Of a DNA stretch of 64,000 nt, positions 11,479-24,800 are shown one piece after another. The notes beneath the pieces were generated by a model that made no database searches, had not been told where the DNA came from, and saw nothing but the letters and a program-made list of their open reading frames with translations. The position numbers and the translations under genes are program-made. This DNA comes from Chlamydomonas reinhardtii (Eukaryota > Chlorophyta > Chlorophyceae > Chlamydomonadales > Chlamydomonadaceae). How positions within the stretch are numbered: position 1 is the first letter of the stretch; the number at the start of each line of letters is the position of its first letter. The stretch is from NCBI RefSeq assembly GCF_000002595.2, contig NC_057010.1, positions 3,611,086 through 3,675,085 of the forward strand, read 5' to 3'.

Positions 11479-14400
11479 TTACGCGGAGGGGCGAGCGGGC
11501 TTCACGTGCCAGATGTCCTCAGCGTACTCGCGAATGGTGCGGTCACTGGAGAACTTGCCGCTGCCGGCCGTGTACATGATCGACCTGCGCACAAGGACAG
11601 GGGGAGGAGGGGGCGGTGAGGGCGAACGCAGGGTCAGGGTGTGGCGGTGTGTGCAGTGGATGCGCGGACATACCATGCACTATCAAGCTGTCCGGGCCTC
11701 ATCCAGCAGGTATGTGCGCGTGTGCCCGACGGCTCCCAAAGCCTAAGCTGCCGGTGCCAGCCACTTGAAAACACAGTCCCAAACGTGCACACCGTGCACA
11801 CCCCAGCAGTCTGCCCAGCAGGCCAAACACCCCCCCTGCTCCTGCCCTCCCACCCACCGGCGCAGCCACTCCGCCTGGTCCTTGTAGGTGGCGTCCACCT
11901 CCTCCTGTGCCGCCAGGTAGCCGGCGAAGTCGTTGGCCAGCAGGAACCAGTCGTTGCCCACCTGCTCGGTAAGATAGGTAAACACAAAACGAATAGGAGT
12001 CGGTGAGTGTCGGTTCGGCTGAGGGGTGGACGTGACCGGTTAGGCGGCCAGAGCGCGCGCGGGCATGCGGTGTGTGAGCGTTCGCCAAGGGGGCAAAGTG
12101 GGGTTATGAGAAAGCGGCAAGTGCGCCGTCAACTTAGGGGTCTACCACCTCGTTAACCGTCCTCCTGGGCCTGGCCTGCTCCCCGTGTGCTTGCCTTCAT
12201 GTTGTTGACGCTGTCCACCAGCGGCTTGAAGTAGTCCTTGTCGCCGAACATGCCGCCCTCAATGTCCTTCATCAGCTCGTCCCACCTGGCGGCCAGAGTG
12301 CAGGTTGCGTTGCGCGTTAGGTGGGCACATGGGTACATTTGGACAGGCCGGCAGCCGGCTGCATGTGTACGTGTGATGAGGTGCAGGTCCCAGGAGTTGC
12401 ACAGGGTGTTAATGGATGATTGACAGGACGTGGTCGACCAGTTGTGTCATACGGTTGTATGGCTTGCGGACTGGAGCCTGGAGAGCTTGGCTGCTACTAC
12501 TGGTCTTACCGGGGGTCGGTCTTGAAGTTCTTGCGGTCCTTGCGCAGCTGGTTGATCTCCTCGGCGCGCACGCCGAACACGAAGACGTTCTCCACGCCCG
12601 TCTCCTCCGCGATCTCAATGTTGGCGCCGTCCCAGGTGCCCATGATCAGGCAACCGTTCATCTGGAACTTCATGTTGGACGTGCCCGAAGCCTCAGTGCC
12701 TGTGACACGTAAGCGGGCGTGGGCATGCGGTCTAAGGGACGAGAGTGGCGCGGCAGGGTAGTGTGCAACAAGAGGCAGTTTTGCATGGTTGGATACCGTA
12801 TGGGCAAAAGCTCGCCGCCGCGCCCACACGACCGCTTCTGCACAGCCCCAGCCCCACGCACCCGCGGTGGAGATGTGCTGCGACAGCTCGGCGGCGGGGA
12901 TGATGGTCTCGGCCAGGGTCACGTTGTAGTCGGGCAGGAAGTACAGGCGCAGGTAGTCCTTGGTCTCGGGGTCCCTTCGGGGGAGGGGGAGAATAGGCAG
13001 ACGGGTCAGATAGAATCGGCCGCCGCAAGGCTTGAGGCTTGGCGAGGTCACCTTGCCACCAGGCCAACCCTGTGCCCTCGTGATCTCTTAAGCCATGCCG
13101 TTGGGCACAGGCACTTTTAAGGATTCTATTCTTCGCTAGATTTCCCTACCGTCGGTACAACACGGTACTACGTTGCAGTTAGTTACTCACTTGTTGATGA
13201 CTTCGCCCACGGCGGTGACGAGGCGGATGATGCGCTTGGCCATGTCGTAGGCGGAGGCGGCCTTGCCGCCGATGACGCACACGCGCGGCACAGCGGATGC
13301 CTTGCGCTGCTCGGGCGTCATCTTCTTCAGCTGCTTGTAGCGCCAGATGATGGACAGCACGTTCAGGTACTGACGCTTGTACTCGTGAATGCGCTTGATC
13401 TGTTGAAGGTGGGGCGGGTGAGGTCGGAGGTAGGTTTCAAGTTCATTCGCCATACCCATGACCGACAGGGTGTCGAGGAGGGTCACTAGCAAAACCCAAC
13501 AGGCCGCTTACCTGGATGTCGAACAGCGCGTTCTGGTTGACGTCGTCGCCGTGGATCTTCTTGATCAGCTCCGCCAGCTTGGCCTTCTTGGCCTTCTTCA
13601 CAGCCGCCCACTTGGCCTGGAAGGCGGGGTCGGAGGCGAAGGCGCGCAGGCCGGCCAGCTTCTCGGTGTCGTTGATCCTGTGTCGCGGGACACAGTGTGG
13701 GGGTTGTTGCGGCGGGGCGATGTGAAGGTGTTGCGGCGCGGCGTGACAGGGTGCTGATGTCGCAGGACAGTGCGCGGCATGTGTCTGCACGAGCGATGTG
13801 CATGGCACACCGAAGTATGGAGCGGCAGGTCTCCCTCCCCCTTCCTGCTCTTCTCCTCTTATTCTGGGGTTGGGGCCTGTTCGTTGGGTCTCGGGCCTTG
13901 TCCCCTCGCCCATTACGGCAGCACCCACCACTCGCTGCTGCCCAGCGCCTCGGTGATGAGCTGCGCCAGCTCGGGGTTGCACCAGGCCAGCCAGCGGCGG
14001 GGGGTCACGCCGTTGGTCTTGTTCTGGAACTTGGAGGGGAAGATCTGCAGGAGGAGATGCAGAAGGCACAAGGTGAAGGTCAAGAAGCGGGGCGTGCGTA
14101 ACGGTAAGCTGCGTCCGTTGCACGCTCTGCTGCTCATTCGGGTGAGGAAACGCTTTGTGGCCCGCCCAAGGCACTAGGTGAGGGGTGGGGAAGCGGGGAG
14201 CGCGTCCAGTCCAGGCAGTTGCGATGGCCTGACACCAGGCATCGGGTGAAAATGTCATAAGGACCCCGCATTCTGCCGGGTGGCCCATCCCGGCCGAGCC
14301 CCGCCCCTTCTGCTTACCTCGTAGAAGTCGTTGAGGATCTCGTCCTTGACGATGTTGGAGTGGATGGCGGCCACACCGTTGACGGCGGAGGAGCCCACCA

Positions 14401-17400
14401 CGGCCAAGTAGGCCATGTTCACCAGCCTGCGGGGAGGCGGCGGCGGCAAGGGATGAAAGTGGGCAGGGGGTTAGGGGCACAGTCGCGGCTAGATAGGCGG
14501 CACCGGCGGTGACGAACAGACGCGGCGTTACTGAGCTCTTGCGGGCGTCAGCATGTCAACGCCATCTACACACGGTCACACGCACGACATCCCCACCACA
14601 ACCCACACGCGCGCAACAAACCCACATCTCATCGGCGTTCCAGGGGTTGGCGTGGATGATGGACATGGCGGCGATCTTCTTGGCGCGCTCCTCGGACTTG
14701 AGGTCCTTCAGGTGCACGCCCAGCCACTTGGTCCAGCCCTCGTTGATCACCTGGAGGGGGGAAAGTGGAGGAGCGGGCGGCACGGCGGGGAGAGGTCAGG
14801 GTTCATGTCGTGGGGTGAGAGCGTGTCAAGCAGAGGTCGAGAGCTACACCTCCGCAGCTGAAAGGACTGTGCCCAGCGCCGCGCCACCTGGCTCCCGTAC
14901 CCATGGCAACTGCCTCCCATCCCCCCCTCGCTCTATTGCATTGGGTTTGGTTTAGTTTGGGCTGGTATCTACAACCCCCCCCCCCAGCACGAACCCTCCC
15001 AACCCCACCCCTCGCGGCAACCCCTCCTCACCTCAATGATCTCCATGTGGCGCGGCAGCATCTTGGCCATCACCTTGACGGGCCACTTCTCCAGCGCCTC
15101 GGGCATCACGGTGTGGTTGGTGTAGTTCAGGCACTGCAGGGCAGCAGGACACGGCGGCGGCGGCGGCAGTAATGGTTACGTTGATGCTGGCGGTTCGGAT
15201 GGAAGGCAGAGGAGTTACCAGGGATGTGATATGAGGGCTGGATCCCCCGCCGCCGCCTGCGGGCCTGCCCCCGTAATCCGGGCTTGAAGAGTCGAGCCTT
15301 CCCCCACTACTCCGTTGGGCTGCAGCCCACCACACCCCCCTCCGCAACTGCGACACCCTCTCGAAGCCACCACAATCCTCCCATTCCCCGGCGCCCCTTC
15401 CCCCGCCCCCCGCGCCACATGCGCACCTTGGTGGTGATGGTCCAGGCGGCATCCCACTCCAGTCCCTCCACGTCCACCAGCAGGCGCATCAGCTCCGCCA
15501 CCGCGATGGTGGGGTGCGTGTCGTTCAGCTGGAAGCACGCCTTCTCCGGCAGCGCCTCCCAGTTGGCGCCGTGCACAGCGCGGAAGCGCGACATCACGTC
15601 CTGCAGGTGGGAGGAGGCGGAGGAGGAAATGTTCAGGCGGGCGGAAGTGAGGGAGAGAGAGGAGAGGGAGGGGAGGAGGAAGAGCAGGATGGATACGGCC
15701 ATGAGCGTTGCTGTGGTGCACACTGCTGCTGTGACCGTCGACAACGCCGCGCCCGTCCATCACTACTCTTGCCTGGAAGCTCCATCCCCCCCCCCGTCCA
15801 CAAAGCTCCCGAGCTGGCATGTCGGGCATTTTGTGCCCCCGCCCCGGCACTGCAGTCCAGCTCCACCCCAATCCCCCGCTCAGCCGCTGGTTGTCGTTTC
15901 CCTTCGCTGCCTTCACCGTCGCCGCCGCGCAGGTCAAGGACAATGATGACGATCCCAAGTACCGTATCCAGAACTGCGCCCTGGCGTCGCATGAGCGACT
16001 GGCCGCACCCCCTGCCGCGCCCGCACACCACCCATTCTTTCCCACCCATGCCCTCCCAGCCACCCACCTGCAGCGAGGCGCACACGAAGAAGTACTGCTG
16101 CTTGAGGCGCAGCTCCTTGCCCTCGGGGGTGGAGTCGTTGGGGTACAGCACGGCGCTGATGCCCTCGGCGCGCTCGCGCTCCAGCATGGCCTGAAGGAGT
16201 ACAGAGGGCGGGGCGTGGGGTAGCGGGCACGAGGGTGTTGGGTTTTGAGGTCAGGAATACCTCACGTCGTGAGCAGACGCGCCGTGCGGTGTGCAAGCCC
16301 AGCCTGTTGGTTGCGCCCCGCCGGCCTTTGGTTAGCCAGGCACAGCCTGACACACACCTCAACCCTCCCTGCAGCCCTCATTTCAGTCTCTCCGTCTCGC
16401 CCAGCGAACCTGCGGAACCCTGTCCCGCCCTTCAATCAACCCGTGTTGGTTGGCGGCCCCGAAAAATCAGCCATGCCCTGCCTCCCTGTTCCTCCTTCCT
16501 GCCTCCTAGCCAGGCGCACCAACCCCCGCCTTCCACCCGAGGTCAGTCAACGACGCGCCCTTGGGACCACTTCTTTGCGTGCAAGCACGGAACCCCCTGC
16601 ACATAACCCCGCCTCCCTCCCTCCCTGCGTTCCGACTTGCTGCCTTCGTCTCCGCCTTTTCCCTGACTCACCCGGTCGTAGTCGCCGGCGTTGAAGGCGC
16701 TGAGGTCGAACTCGTGCACCGGCACCGCGTCCCACAGGCGCAGGTTGGAGGTGGTGGGAGTGGCGTAGCCGGGGATCGGGTTGTCGTACGCCTGGGCGAT
16801 CACCTGTGTGGGCAGAGGGTTGGCAAGAAGTGCATCTGCATGTGCGGTGTGTGGCGGTTCGTTCGCGCGACGTGGATCCTTGCGTGTTGCAGCAGCGTGG
16901 CGAGGCAGGGGCCCCGGCGGGTAGGTGTATTCCAGCAAGCAGAAGCTTGATGAGAAACTGTCTGTCGCGGTCTCGCTGTCTCCGGTTACACTACACGTGC
17001 CACTGTTTCCGGTTACACCTAGACGGCCCGCCTAGTGACAAGCCCGCTTGGTGCCAAGACCCACACGCCTCCACAACAACCCACCCCGCCCCACTGTGTG
17101 TGCGTCCGTGCGGCCTTTCACCCGCTGGCTGCTCTGCTTGCCGCTCCGCCGCACGCACCTTCTCCGAGGGCGTCCACACAGTCATCTCCTTGCCGTTCAC
17201 CTTCTTGCGCTCCACGCGGCCGCCGAAGCCCACCTGCGCCAGTCCGGGTACGGCAACAGCAGGTGACTCGACAGGTCACGCACCAGCCTAACCGCCCATG
17301 GTGAAGGCGCGTATGCAGCCCAGCGTTGCCATGGTAGTGCTCCGCTTCAAAACCTTAACCACCGCCGCACTTGCCACATCCAGCCCCTCCCCCGAACGCC

Positions 17401-18669
17401 TGCCGCCGCCCGCACCTCGAACTTGACGTCGTCGCGGCGGACCTCCCAGGGGTTACCCTTGGTCAGCCAAATGTCGGGCATCTCAACCTGGTAGCCGTCC
17501 TTCAGGCCCTGTGGGGGTGAGGGTCCAGGAGAGAGGGAGGGGGAAGGGCGGGAAAGAAGCAGGGAGCTGGGTGAGCGAGTGATGGTGTGGGGGCGCAAGC
17601 TGCTGCATTTGGGTCACGCGGGAATAACCTGAAAGGAAAGGGCACCCGCCTGAACGGCAGCAGAGCCGCCACGCCGCAACGCTGACCGACACTTTACCGT
17701 CAGTTGCCGGCACGAAAGGCCAGAACGGTGCTCAGGGAAACATATATTGCTTGCACTACCAACACATTGTGTTTTGATAGCAAGACCCTCCGTTTCTACA
17801 TCCCGTGCGGACTGCGGCACGGTCTGACAGCCCCAATCCAGGTACCGCAAGCGTTACTCCCACGGACCTGCTTGAACATGCCGTACTTGTAGCGGATGCC
17901 GTAGCCCCAGCCCGGCAGGTCCAGAGTGGCCATCGAGTCCAGGAAGCAGGCGGCCAGGCGGCCCAGGCCACCGTTGCCGAGGGCAGCGTCGCGCTCAGCA
18001 TCCGCGACCTTCTCCATGTGGTATCCCATCTCACGCAGCGCGTTGCCATACTCGCCCTCCAGACCCAGGTTGTAGACGGTGTTGGTCAGCGAGCGGCCCA
18101 TCAGGAACTCAGCAGACAGGTAGTAGATGAACTTGGGGTCCTCCTTCCTGCGAAAGGCGCGCGATGTCAAAGATCGGGATACCCCAGAGCCCTAAACTGC
18201 CGCAGCTGCGCTGACCAGCGCCGTACGCAATAGATGTCGATGAAGCATGCACAATTGGACGGCGCACGGTACAGAATTCGCAGCCGATGGCACAATCGCA
18301 CAGCACGCACAAACGCTCAACGCCCCTCAGCCCGCCTGCCGCGGGTCACCCTGCTCACTTCCAGTGCTCGTGGGTCTTGTTGAACGAGTCAATGAGCTTC
18401 TCGCGGACGCTCCAGGCGGTGCCCTGGTAAGCATCGGCGTTGGTGTAGTCGCCGTTCCGGCCGAACAGGTACTTGAGCTTCGAGGTGATGTCGGTGGTGA
18501 CCGGCTCCGCAGAGCCAGAGCTCTTGGCGGCAGTGGGGCGCTCGGCCTCAGCAACAGCCTGCACACGGAGTGCCGAGCGTCCAACCCTGCCCTGCATGGG
18601 GCGGCTATAAGCCACCGGGGCACCAGCAGAGGCGCCCCGGTTGGTGCCCTGAAGCTGACGGTAAGCCAT
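11479..18669 (-). CDS. PHOA: Plastidial alpha-glucan (starch) phosphorylase
   Basis: Phosphorylase (EC 2.4.1.1, GT35) that reversibly transfers glucose between the ends of alpha-1,4-glucans and phosphate, acting in plastid starch metabolism. Eighteen exons join to 872 aa: 18669-18359, 18147-17868, 17508-17416, 17233-17159, 16803-16672, 16190-16068, 15600-15427, 15133-15032, 14760/14750-14626, 14426-14318, 14044-13929, 13677-13512, 13399-13191, 12974-12862, 12699-12510, 12285-12195, 11961-11858, 11584-11479. Residues 1 to about 45 look like a transit peptide. Family motifs include [65 protein letters not shown] and [10 protein letters not shown], whose Lys (about 720) binds pyridoxal phosphate. 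There is no sign of the long insertion found in plant Pho1 enzymes. Intron 16 has a GC donor. C. reinhardtii has two plastidial isoforms, PHOA and PHOB; I choose PHOA from length and from remembered linkage to DYRKP. Confidence 0.93.
12192..12288 (-). other. PHOA exon 16 with non-canonical GC donor
   Basis: The exon (12285-12195) ends ...AACATGAAG and the intron begins GCAAGC, not GT. Using this donor keeps frame with the next exon ([12 protein letters not shown]), and no nearby GT would do so. GC-AG introns are a known minor U2 class with otherwise strong donors, as here. Confidence 0.75.
14917..14985 (-). repeat. Introner-like intronic repeat, copy in PHOA intron 8
   Basis: In gene sense this is a G-run followed by TTGTAGATACCAGCCCAAAC and TAAACCAAACCCAATGCAATAGAGCG. 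It begins about 45 nt behind the 5' splice site at 15031. The same core occurs in sense orientation in introns of three other genes in this window (24052-24096, 28579-28660, 63673-63893). Confidence 0.75.
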
Positions 18670-19900
18670 GCTGAACGCTGGGTCCAGGGCTAGCTCTTTG
18701 AAGTGTGTTTGCGGACTTTAGGTCAAACCCGGGATTGCGAGCTGCAGTTATCAACGCAACACAAGGTATGCAGCGACAGTAGGCTAGCTCTATTTGTAGT
18801 GCGGTCTCGGCGACGAGGACTTGAAGTGAGGGGCGCAACATGCATTTCTGCATCGGGACGTCTCGAGAAGGCCGTGTCTCCCCAGTTGCATTCTTATAGC
18901 GCGTAGGGATCATAACGGCCTATATGAAGAACAAACTCTTGGAAGGAAACGTCGCCCGCCGCGAAACCGAGCTGTCGTCGGGCGTACACTTGCTCCGAAA
19001 CCCTTCCCCACGATAGCGACGAGACCCTTCTTCATGGATGAAGTCCAATGTTGCCTGTATATATGCTATGCAAACACCCCCAAGGGGCACGACCGGGCGA
19101 CCCTTGCTTGGGGCCCTCGCCTTCGCAGGGGTGCCGGCGGCGTTGGTGCCAGACCGGTCCTCGCAGCAGGGGTAGCCTCCCTTTGTCCCTGAGAACTGTG
19201 CAGTGCAGCGCGAGGTCCTTGGGTGGTGCCTCGACTTCAAGTGTAGCCGTATAGGGCGCGCTGACAGCGTCTGGGCGGGCAGACTGTGAATTGTTTGCCA
19301 TCTGCTGGGGTTTGGGAGTCAGCTGCACCCTACGGGACTTCACCAACCTGCCTTACCACGGTCCCACCACACACCCAGAGAAAGGAACAGGGGTAGGATT
19401 GGGGGAGGGGTTTGGTATGTTTGCGACGTTACAAGAGGGGACGCAAGCATGCAGACCAAATCAGATGCTGTGAGGGCCCCACTGCCCCAGCCCGGCCGCC
19501 GGCACTCCCAATGCTCCAGCCTCCAGGTCTCCAGCCCTCGGCCTCGCCCCCCATGCCACCAGGCTGCTCCAGTGCATCGCCGGGGTCCGGCAGTCCAGTT
19601 CAAGGCTTTGGGCGGCGGGCTGGCGGTGAGGCCCCCGCAGTTCTCAAACAGCGACTGTGCTGACGCAACTGAAGGCCCCGCACATCGGCCAGGGGTGGCG
19701 TCGACCCTGCGTCAACATCCCTCACGCAGGCCCCACATGAGGTCACATCCTCACATGCCACTTTGGAGTACGGTAGCAGTGCCGCTGCACCGCACGACCG
19801 CACCACGCCCGCCTCTGGGTCTCGCATCCTAAACACTGCCCCTTGCCCTTCCCCCTTCCAGCCCCTCCGGCCCTCCACACACAACGCCTGCCGCCGGCTG
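18670..19900. other. PHOA upstream region and aminotransferase 3' UTR
   Basis: No gene is seen in 1.2 kb. Both flanking genes are on the minus strand, so this interval should hold the PHOA promoter (towards 18670) and the 3' UTR of the upstream aminotransferase gene (towards 19900). A minus-strand TGTAA signal lies at 19429-19433. TATATA occurs at about 19058-19063, nearly 400 nt from the PHOA ATG, and I do not assign it. Confidence 0.5.
19429..19433 (-). terminator. TGTAA polyadenylation signal of the aminotransferase gene
   Basis: Minus-strand TGTAAC about 470 nt after the stop at 19901, a normal 3' UTR length for this kind of genome. Confidence 0.45.
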
Positions 19901-21826
19901 CTAGGTGGCTACAACAGGTGCCACCGCCGCCACGCCTCCTCCTCCTCCCGGCAGCGGCACCAGCAGCTCCTCCACCGCCCGCCCCAGTGCCTCGTAGTCC
20001 CCCGGCTCGTTGTAGGCGGCCGCCGACAGCCGCACCCACAGCCGACCCATGGCGGCCACCACTGGCACCTGCGGCCGCCGAGTGAATTGAAGGTACGTCA
20101 TGCACACGTGCACTAAGCAGGTCAAATGGGTGCTACGTGCAAAATCATTGCCTGGATTCCTGTGGGCACGCGAAGCTTGTCACCAAGGCCGCCAGAAGCG
20201 AAACTAGACTCGTCAGACACGCGGCATGCCTTCGCTCCCGCACCGGCCAGTCAGCCAGCCATGGACCCGCAGGCACCAGCAACACGCCCACACGCCCCAG
20301 CCCACCTCGATGCCGCGCTCATAGCGCAGCCAGCGCTGCAGCGCCACCGCCTCCGCCGCGCCGCAGCCGGCATAGCCCTTCAGCGGCGCCGGCAGCTCCA
20401 CCGCCACCATGCACGGCGCGCCGCCGCCCGCCGCCCAGTCGCCGCCACCGCCCAGCTGTAGCAACTCATCCGGCTGCGACCCTGCTACAGCCGCCGCCGC
20501 GGCAGCAGCAGCAGCAGCAGCCGCAGCAGCACCAGCAGCGCCGCTGCCACTCACACGCCCTCGGGCGGCGGTGGTTGCCGGCGCGGAAGCGGCAGGCGCA
20601 GCCGCCACCGCCCTCCCAGCGGCAGCGGCGGCGGCGGCGGCGGCCTGCCAGCGCCGCCGCATGGCCGCGGCGGCGTCTGCCACCAGGGCTGCGTTGCGTG
20701 CTGTGAGGCGCTCCGGGCCGCCCAGGGCCCGCAGCACGGCCAGCGCCGCCGGAACCGAAAGCCACGACGACATGTCGGTCGTGCCCTGCCACAGCCACTC
20801 GCCGCGAAAGCCCTGCGCACCCGCACATGCACCTTATGAACACAAGCAGGCTTGAATGCGAATATGAGACGCCATGGAAGTCGGTGCATGCCAGCATTCA
20901 CCAGCCCAGGCAACTCGGTAGCGGGTCGGCCCCGCAGTACTGGTGCCCGGCTCGACCTAGATTGTCAACAGCGGGCCTCCCGTGCCGCTTCCACGCAGCC
21001 CTCATCTGCCCTACTAACTCCAACAAACTCCCCCCCGCATGTCACCCATGCAACCCACCAGACCGAAGCCATGTGACGTGACCAGCGGCCGCAGTGCCTC
21101 CTGCCGCTCGCAGCCGCCCGCCTCCGGCCCCGGTCCGGGCGCCACCCACAGCAGCGCCGCGCCCTTAGGGCTGCAACCCCATTTGTGCAGGTTGGTGGTG
21201 TAGTAGTCACACCCTAGAGCCGGCACCTGACGGGGGAAGGGCAGGCGTGCAGGTAAGCGTGGGGGCCGGGCGGGGTCAGTGTCACACAGGCCAGCGCTGT
21301 GCGCTTGCGCCGCCTAGGCGCGGCGCGCAAGGACATCGCGGGCTGCCGCAGACCCACATCAAGACCAACACCACCTCATGTGGAGCACGCAACAACGACC
21401 ACTACATGAAGCAGCGGCGGGCGCGGCAGGTTGGGATCGGGGTGCCTGTGCTCGGCAGTGGCACACGCACCTGCAGGTTCGGCACGTTGCCCACCGCGTG
21501 CGCGCCGTCCACCACCACTGTGGCGCCCACCTGCAAATGTACGTGTATCCGCGCGTGTGTTAAAAGCACAAAGGGAAACACAGCGCAAAGACCGTGTATG
21601 CGACCTGAAGTTACCTCGCATACCTGCTGCTGTGAGCCGCCGGTCTTACCGACCGGACATCGCGCAACCCCCGCTACCTTAACCTCGAGGGGGGGTTAGT
21701 GCCCACACGCTCTTAAGGGTGCAAACCCATGCATGTGCTCACGGTACCGTGAGGCCCAGGCGCTCCTACGATTCCTAGCTCCGCGTCGCTACTCCTGGCC
21801 GCTAAGTCCGAGCTCCGCGCGCGCGC

Positions 21827-21899
<73 letters not shown>

Positions 21900-24800
21900 T
21901 GTATGTGTGTATGTGTGTAAACGCCCAACGGTCATCAGTTCACACTAGACAAGCATGATCATACCCGGCTTTCCCACACAAGAGCAGAGCACTTCAGAGC
22001 CTGCGCAGGTACGCAGCCGCTGCAGCCATATATGCCGCCGCACCTGCTTCAGCACGGCGGCCATCTGCACCACCGGCATCACCAGCGGCGGGAAGGAAGC
22101 CACGTGGTCCAACACGGCCAGCCGCACACGCCGCCCGCCGCCACCCAGCGCCGCCAATGCCGACTGGGGGAGGGGGAGAGGGCACAGGCCGGAAGCAGGT
22201 GGAGTGGTCGGGGCAAGCGGCGGGAAATGCGCAGGTTGTCAATAGGCGTATCGACGGCAGTGGTATTGCGCTGTTACTGCCTAGTGATCCGAGCGGCGTG
22301 TGCACCTGCTGTAAAACCGCATGCGACACGAACTCGACCAACCGTCATACCTCACCCGTCGGCGCCCGCCTAGGCTGGGCCCCGCCGCCCCCCCCTCCTG
22401 ACGGAGAATCTCGGTTTGCTGAGGATTGTTTCGACTGCCCCACCCATCCCCTACATACACACCTGCATGGCTCCGACCGCCAGCGCCGGCCGCTGCAACT
22501 CCTCCAAACCCAAGGTGACCTGTGCGGACAAGGACGAGTGGAGGACACGCAGGCCATGCCTTGCCTACCGTACTGACCACACCTACAGCCCAGTCGTGGC
22601 GAGCCCGTCAATAGTTGCACGATACAACACGAAGGCACGAGACACCGAAGGCACCGGAGAGCAGCAATGCCGACTGTGAGCGCCTCGCATACGGAAATAA
22701 TACAACCCCGCAGAAGTAAACGCACCTCGATGACGCTGGCCCCTGCGGCCGCGGCCACCCGCGCAATGGTGCTCTTGACCTGTGCGCCACCCGCACACAC
22801 GCACGCACACAGGGTCACGCCGTACCCTCGCTCTGTCGCACTCGGTTCCGCCACGCCACCATCGTCTCCCTCGTCTAAACAGTGCGATACATGCGACATC
22901 TGCCTGCGCGCCGCACCCGGTAACGCCCGATGCTGGCAGGGTGCCAGGCAGTCCGCGACAAGAGACCACGTCTGCCTCTCCCCCCCCCGCCCCCCTTCCT
23001 CACCCCCGCCCCCCTTCCTCACCCCCGCCCCCCTTCGTCACCCCCGCCCCCCTTCCTCCCCCCCGCCCCCCTTCCTGACCACCGCCCCTCCCCCTCCTCA
23101 CCGCCCCTCGCCCTCCTCACCGCCCCTCCCCCTCCTCACCACCGCCCCTCCCCCTCCTCACCGCCCCTCGCCCTCCTCACCGCCCCTCCCCCTCCTCACC
23201 ACCGCCCCTCCCCCTCCTCACCGCCCCTCGCCCTCCTCACCGCCCCTCCCCCTCCTCACCACCGCCCCTCCCCCTCCTCACCGCCCCTCCCCCTCCTCAC
23301 CGCCCCTCCCCCTCCTCACCGCCGCCCCTCCCCCTCCTCACCGCCGCCCCTCCCCCTCCTCACCGCCGCCCCTCCCCCTCCTCACCGCTGCCCCTCCCCC
23401 TCCTCCTCACCGCCCCTCCCCCTCCTCACCGCCGCCCCTCCCCCTCCTCACCGCCGCCCCTCCCCCCCCTCACCGCGGGGTAGGTGGTGTTGAACATGAG
23501 CACCCAGTCGCCGCGCCGCAGCGGCACAGCGGCCAGCACCGCGTTGATGGCGGTGGTGGCGTTGGTCACCTGGTGCGGGGCAAGGAGGTGTGTGTGTATG
23601 GGGGGGACAGGCGGCACGACGTGCCACGTGGCGCGCCGCGCGGTGGACGCAGAAAGGCAGGGCATGGTCGCAGGCGGAGGACCTGTTTCCGAAAGGCAGC
23701 TACATCGGGACCCTACATGCCAACAGCGGCACATTGGACACACTGGGTACATCTGCAGGTACACAACCGCTGGTTCCCATCCACCGCTCGCGCCCACGGC
23801 ACCCACCGGCACCACGTCTGCGGGCGAGGCGCCCACAAAGCGGGCCGCATCCGCCACAGCCGCCACCAGAGCTGCGGGCACGGCGTGAAGGTTGTGGAGG
23901 CATCAAGCAACGGGGCATCGAGGATGCGACAAGCCCTACCACAGAGCCATGTTTACAACGGTGCCCGGTCATACAGTGCAGCAACCGACGTCCCTGCAAC
24001 ATTGCCGCCCCAACGGTAAGGACACACCCGACACCGCCTCCTGAACCCCCCTGGTTTTGGTTTAGTTTGGGCTGGTATTTACATCACCCCCCCCCCGCCT
24101 CTGCCTCTCACCCTTGAGCGCCACCGTCTCCATGAAACGCACCGGCTGCGCCTCCAACTGCTGCTGATACCACTGCTGCACCTCCAGAGCCAGCCTGACA
24201 GCGATCCAAATAAATCAGTTGAGGGGTGTAAGCTTGGATGAAAGTGCATGCACATATACACATCGCTATCCTCGGGCAGGCGCGTGCCGATCACAGTAGC
24301 TCAGTCTGTGGGGCCTACCTAGCTAGGACAATGCGCCCGAGAATGCAAGTAAGAAAGTCCCTCGCTTGTATCCGTGCCCGCTACCTGAACGCGGCGCCGT
24401 AGCTGCCGTGGTTGAGGTAGGTCACTTCGGGCTCCAGCGCAAACAGCTGCTTGCGGGCCTGCGCACACGGGCGGCGGGGTTGCTTCCCAGCAATCTCTTG
24501 ACAACAAAGACTGAGAAGCGACCTGGAAGCAAACGTATCCGCATACGGGCGACGAGCCGGGCGAGGAGGGGGGTTGCAGACCTATGCGCGCGGCCGTGCT
24601 TGCTGGTATCGTGCCCTGCCCTTAGCGCCCTGCGCTTGCGGCCGAAGCAAAGCCGTCCACAACCCGTATGCTGCTGTGTGTTTTGTGTGTTGACAGCCGT
24701 ATGTACACGCAGCCATCAACGCACCTGCTTGCCCAGCGTAACTCCCAGGGGCCCCGGGGCAGCTGCCTCCGCCGATGGCCGCACCGCCGCCGGGGCCAGG

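Noticed and set aside
18720-19070. TATATA near 19058 as the PHOA TATA box
   Set aside because: Nearly 400 nt from the ATG with no supporting 5' UTR evidence; left unassigned.
21815-21920. CRISPR-like or regulatory array at the GT tract
   Set aside because: A plain dinucleotide microsatellite without spacers, inside a eukaryotic intron.
22667-24019. 450-codon plus-strand frame with [13 protein letters not shown] repeats
   Set aside because: It is the antisense reading of the intronic minisatellite and flanking exons of the aminotransferase gene.
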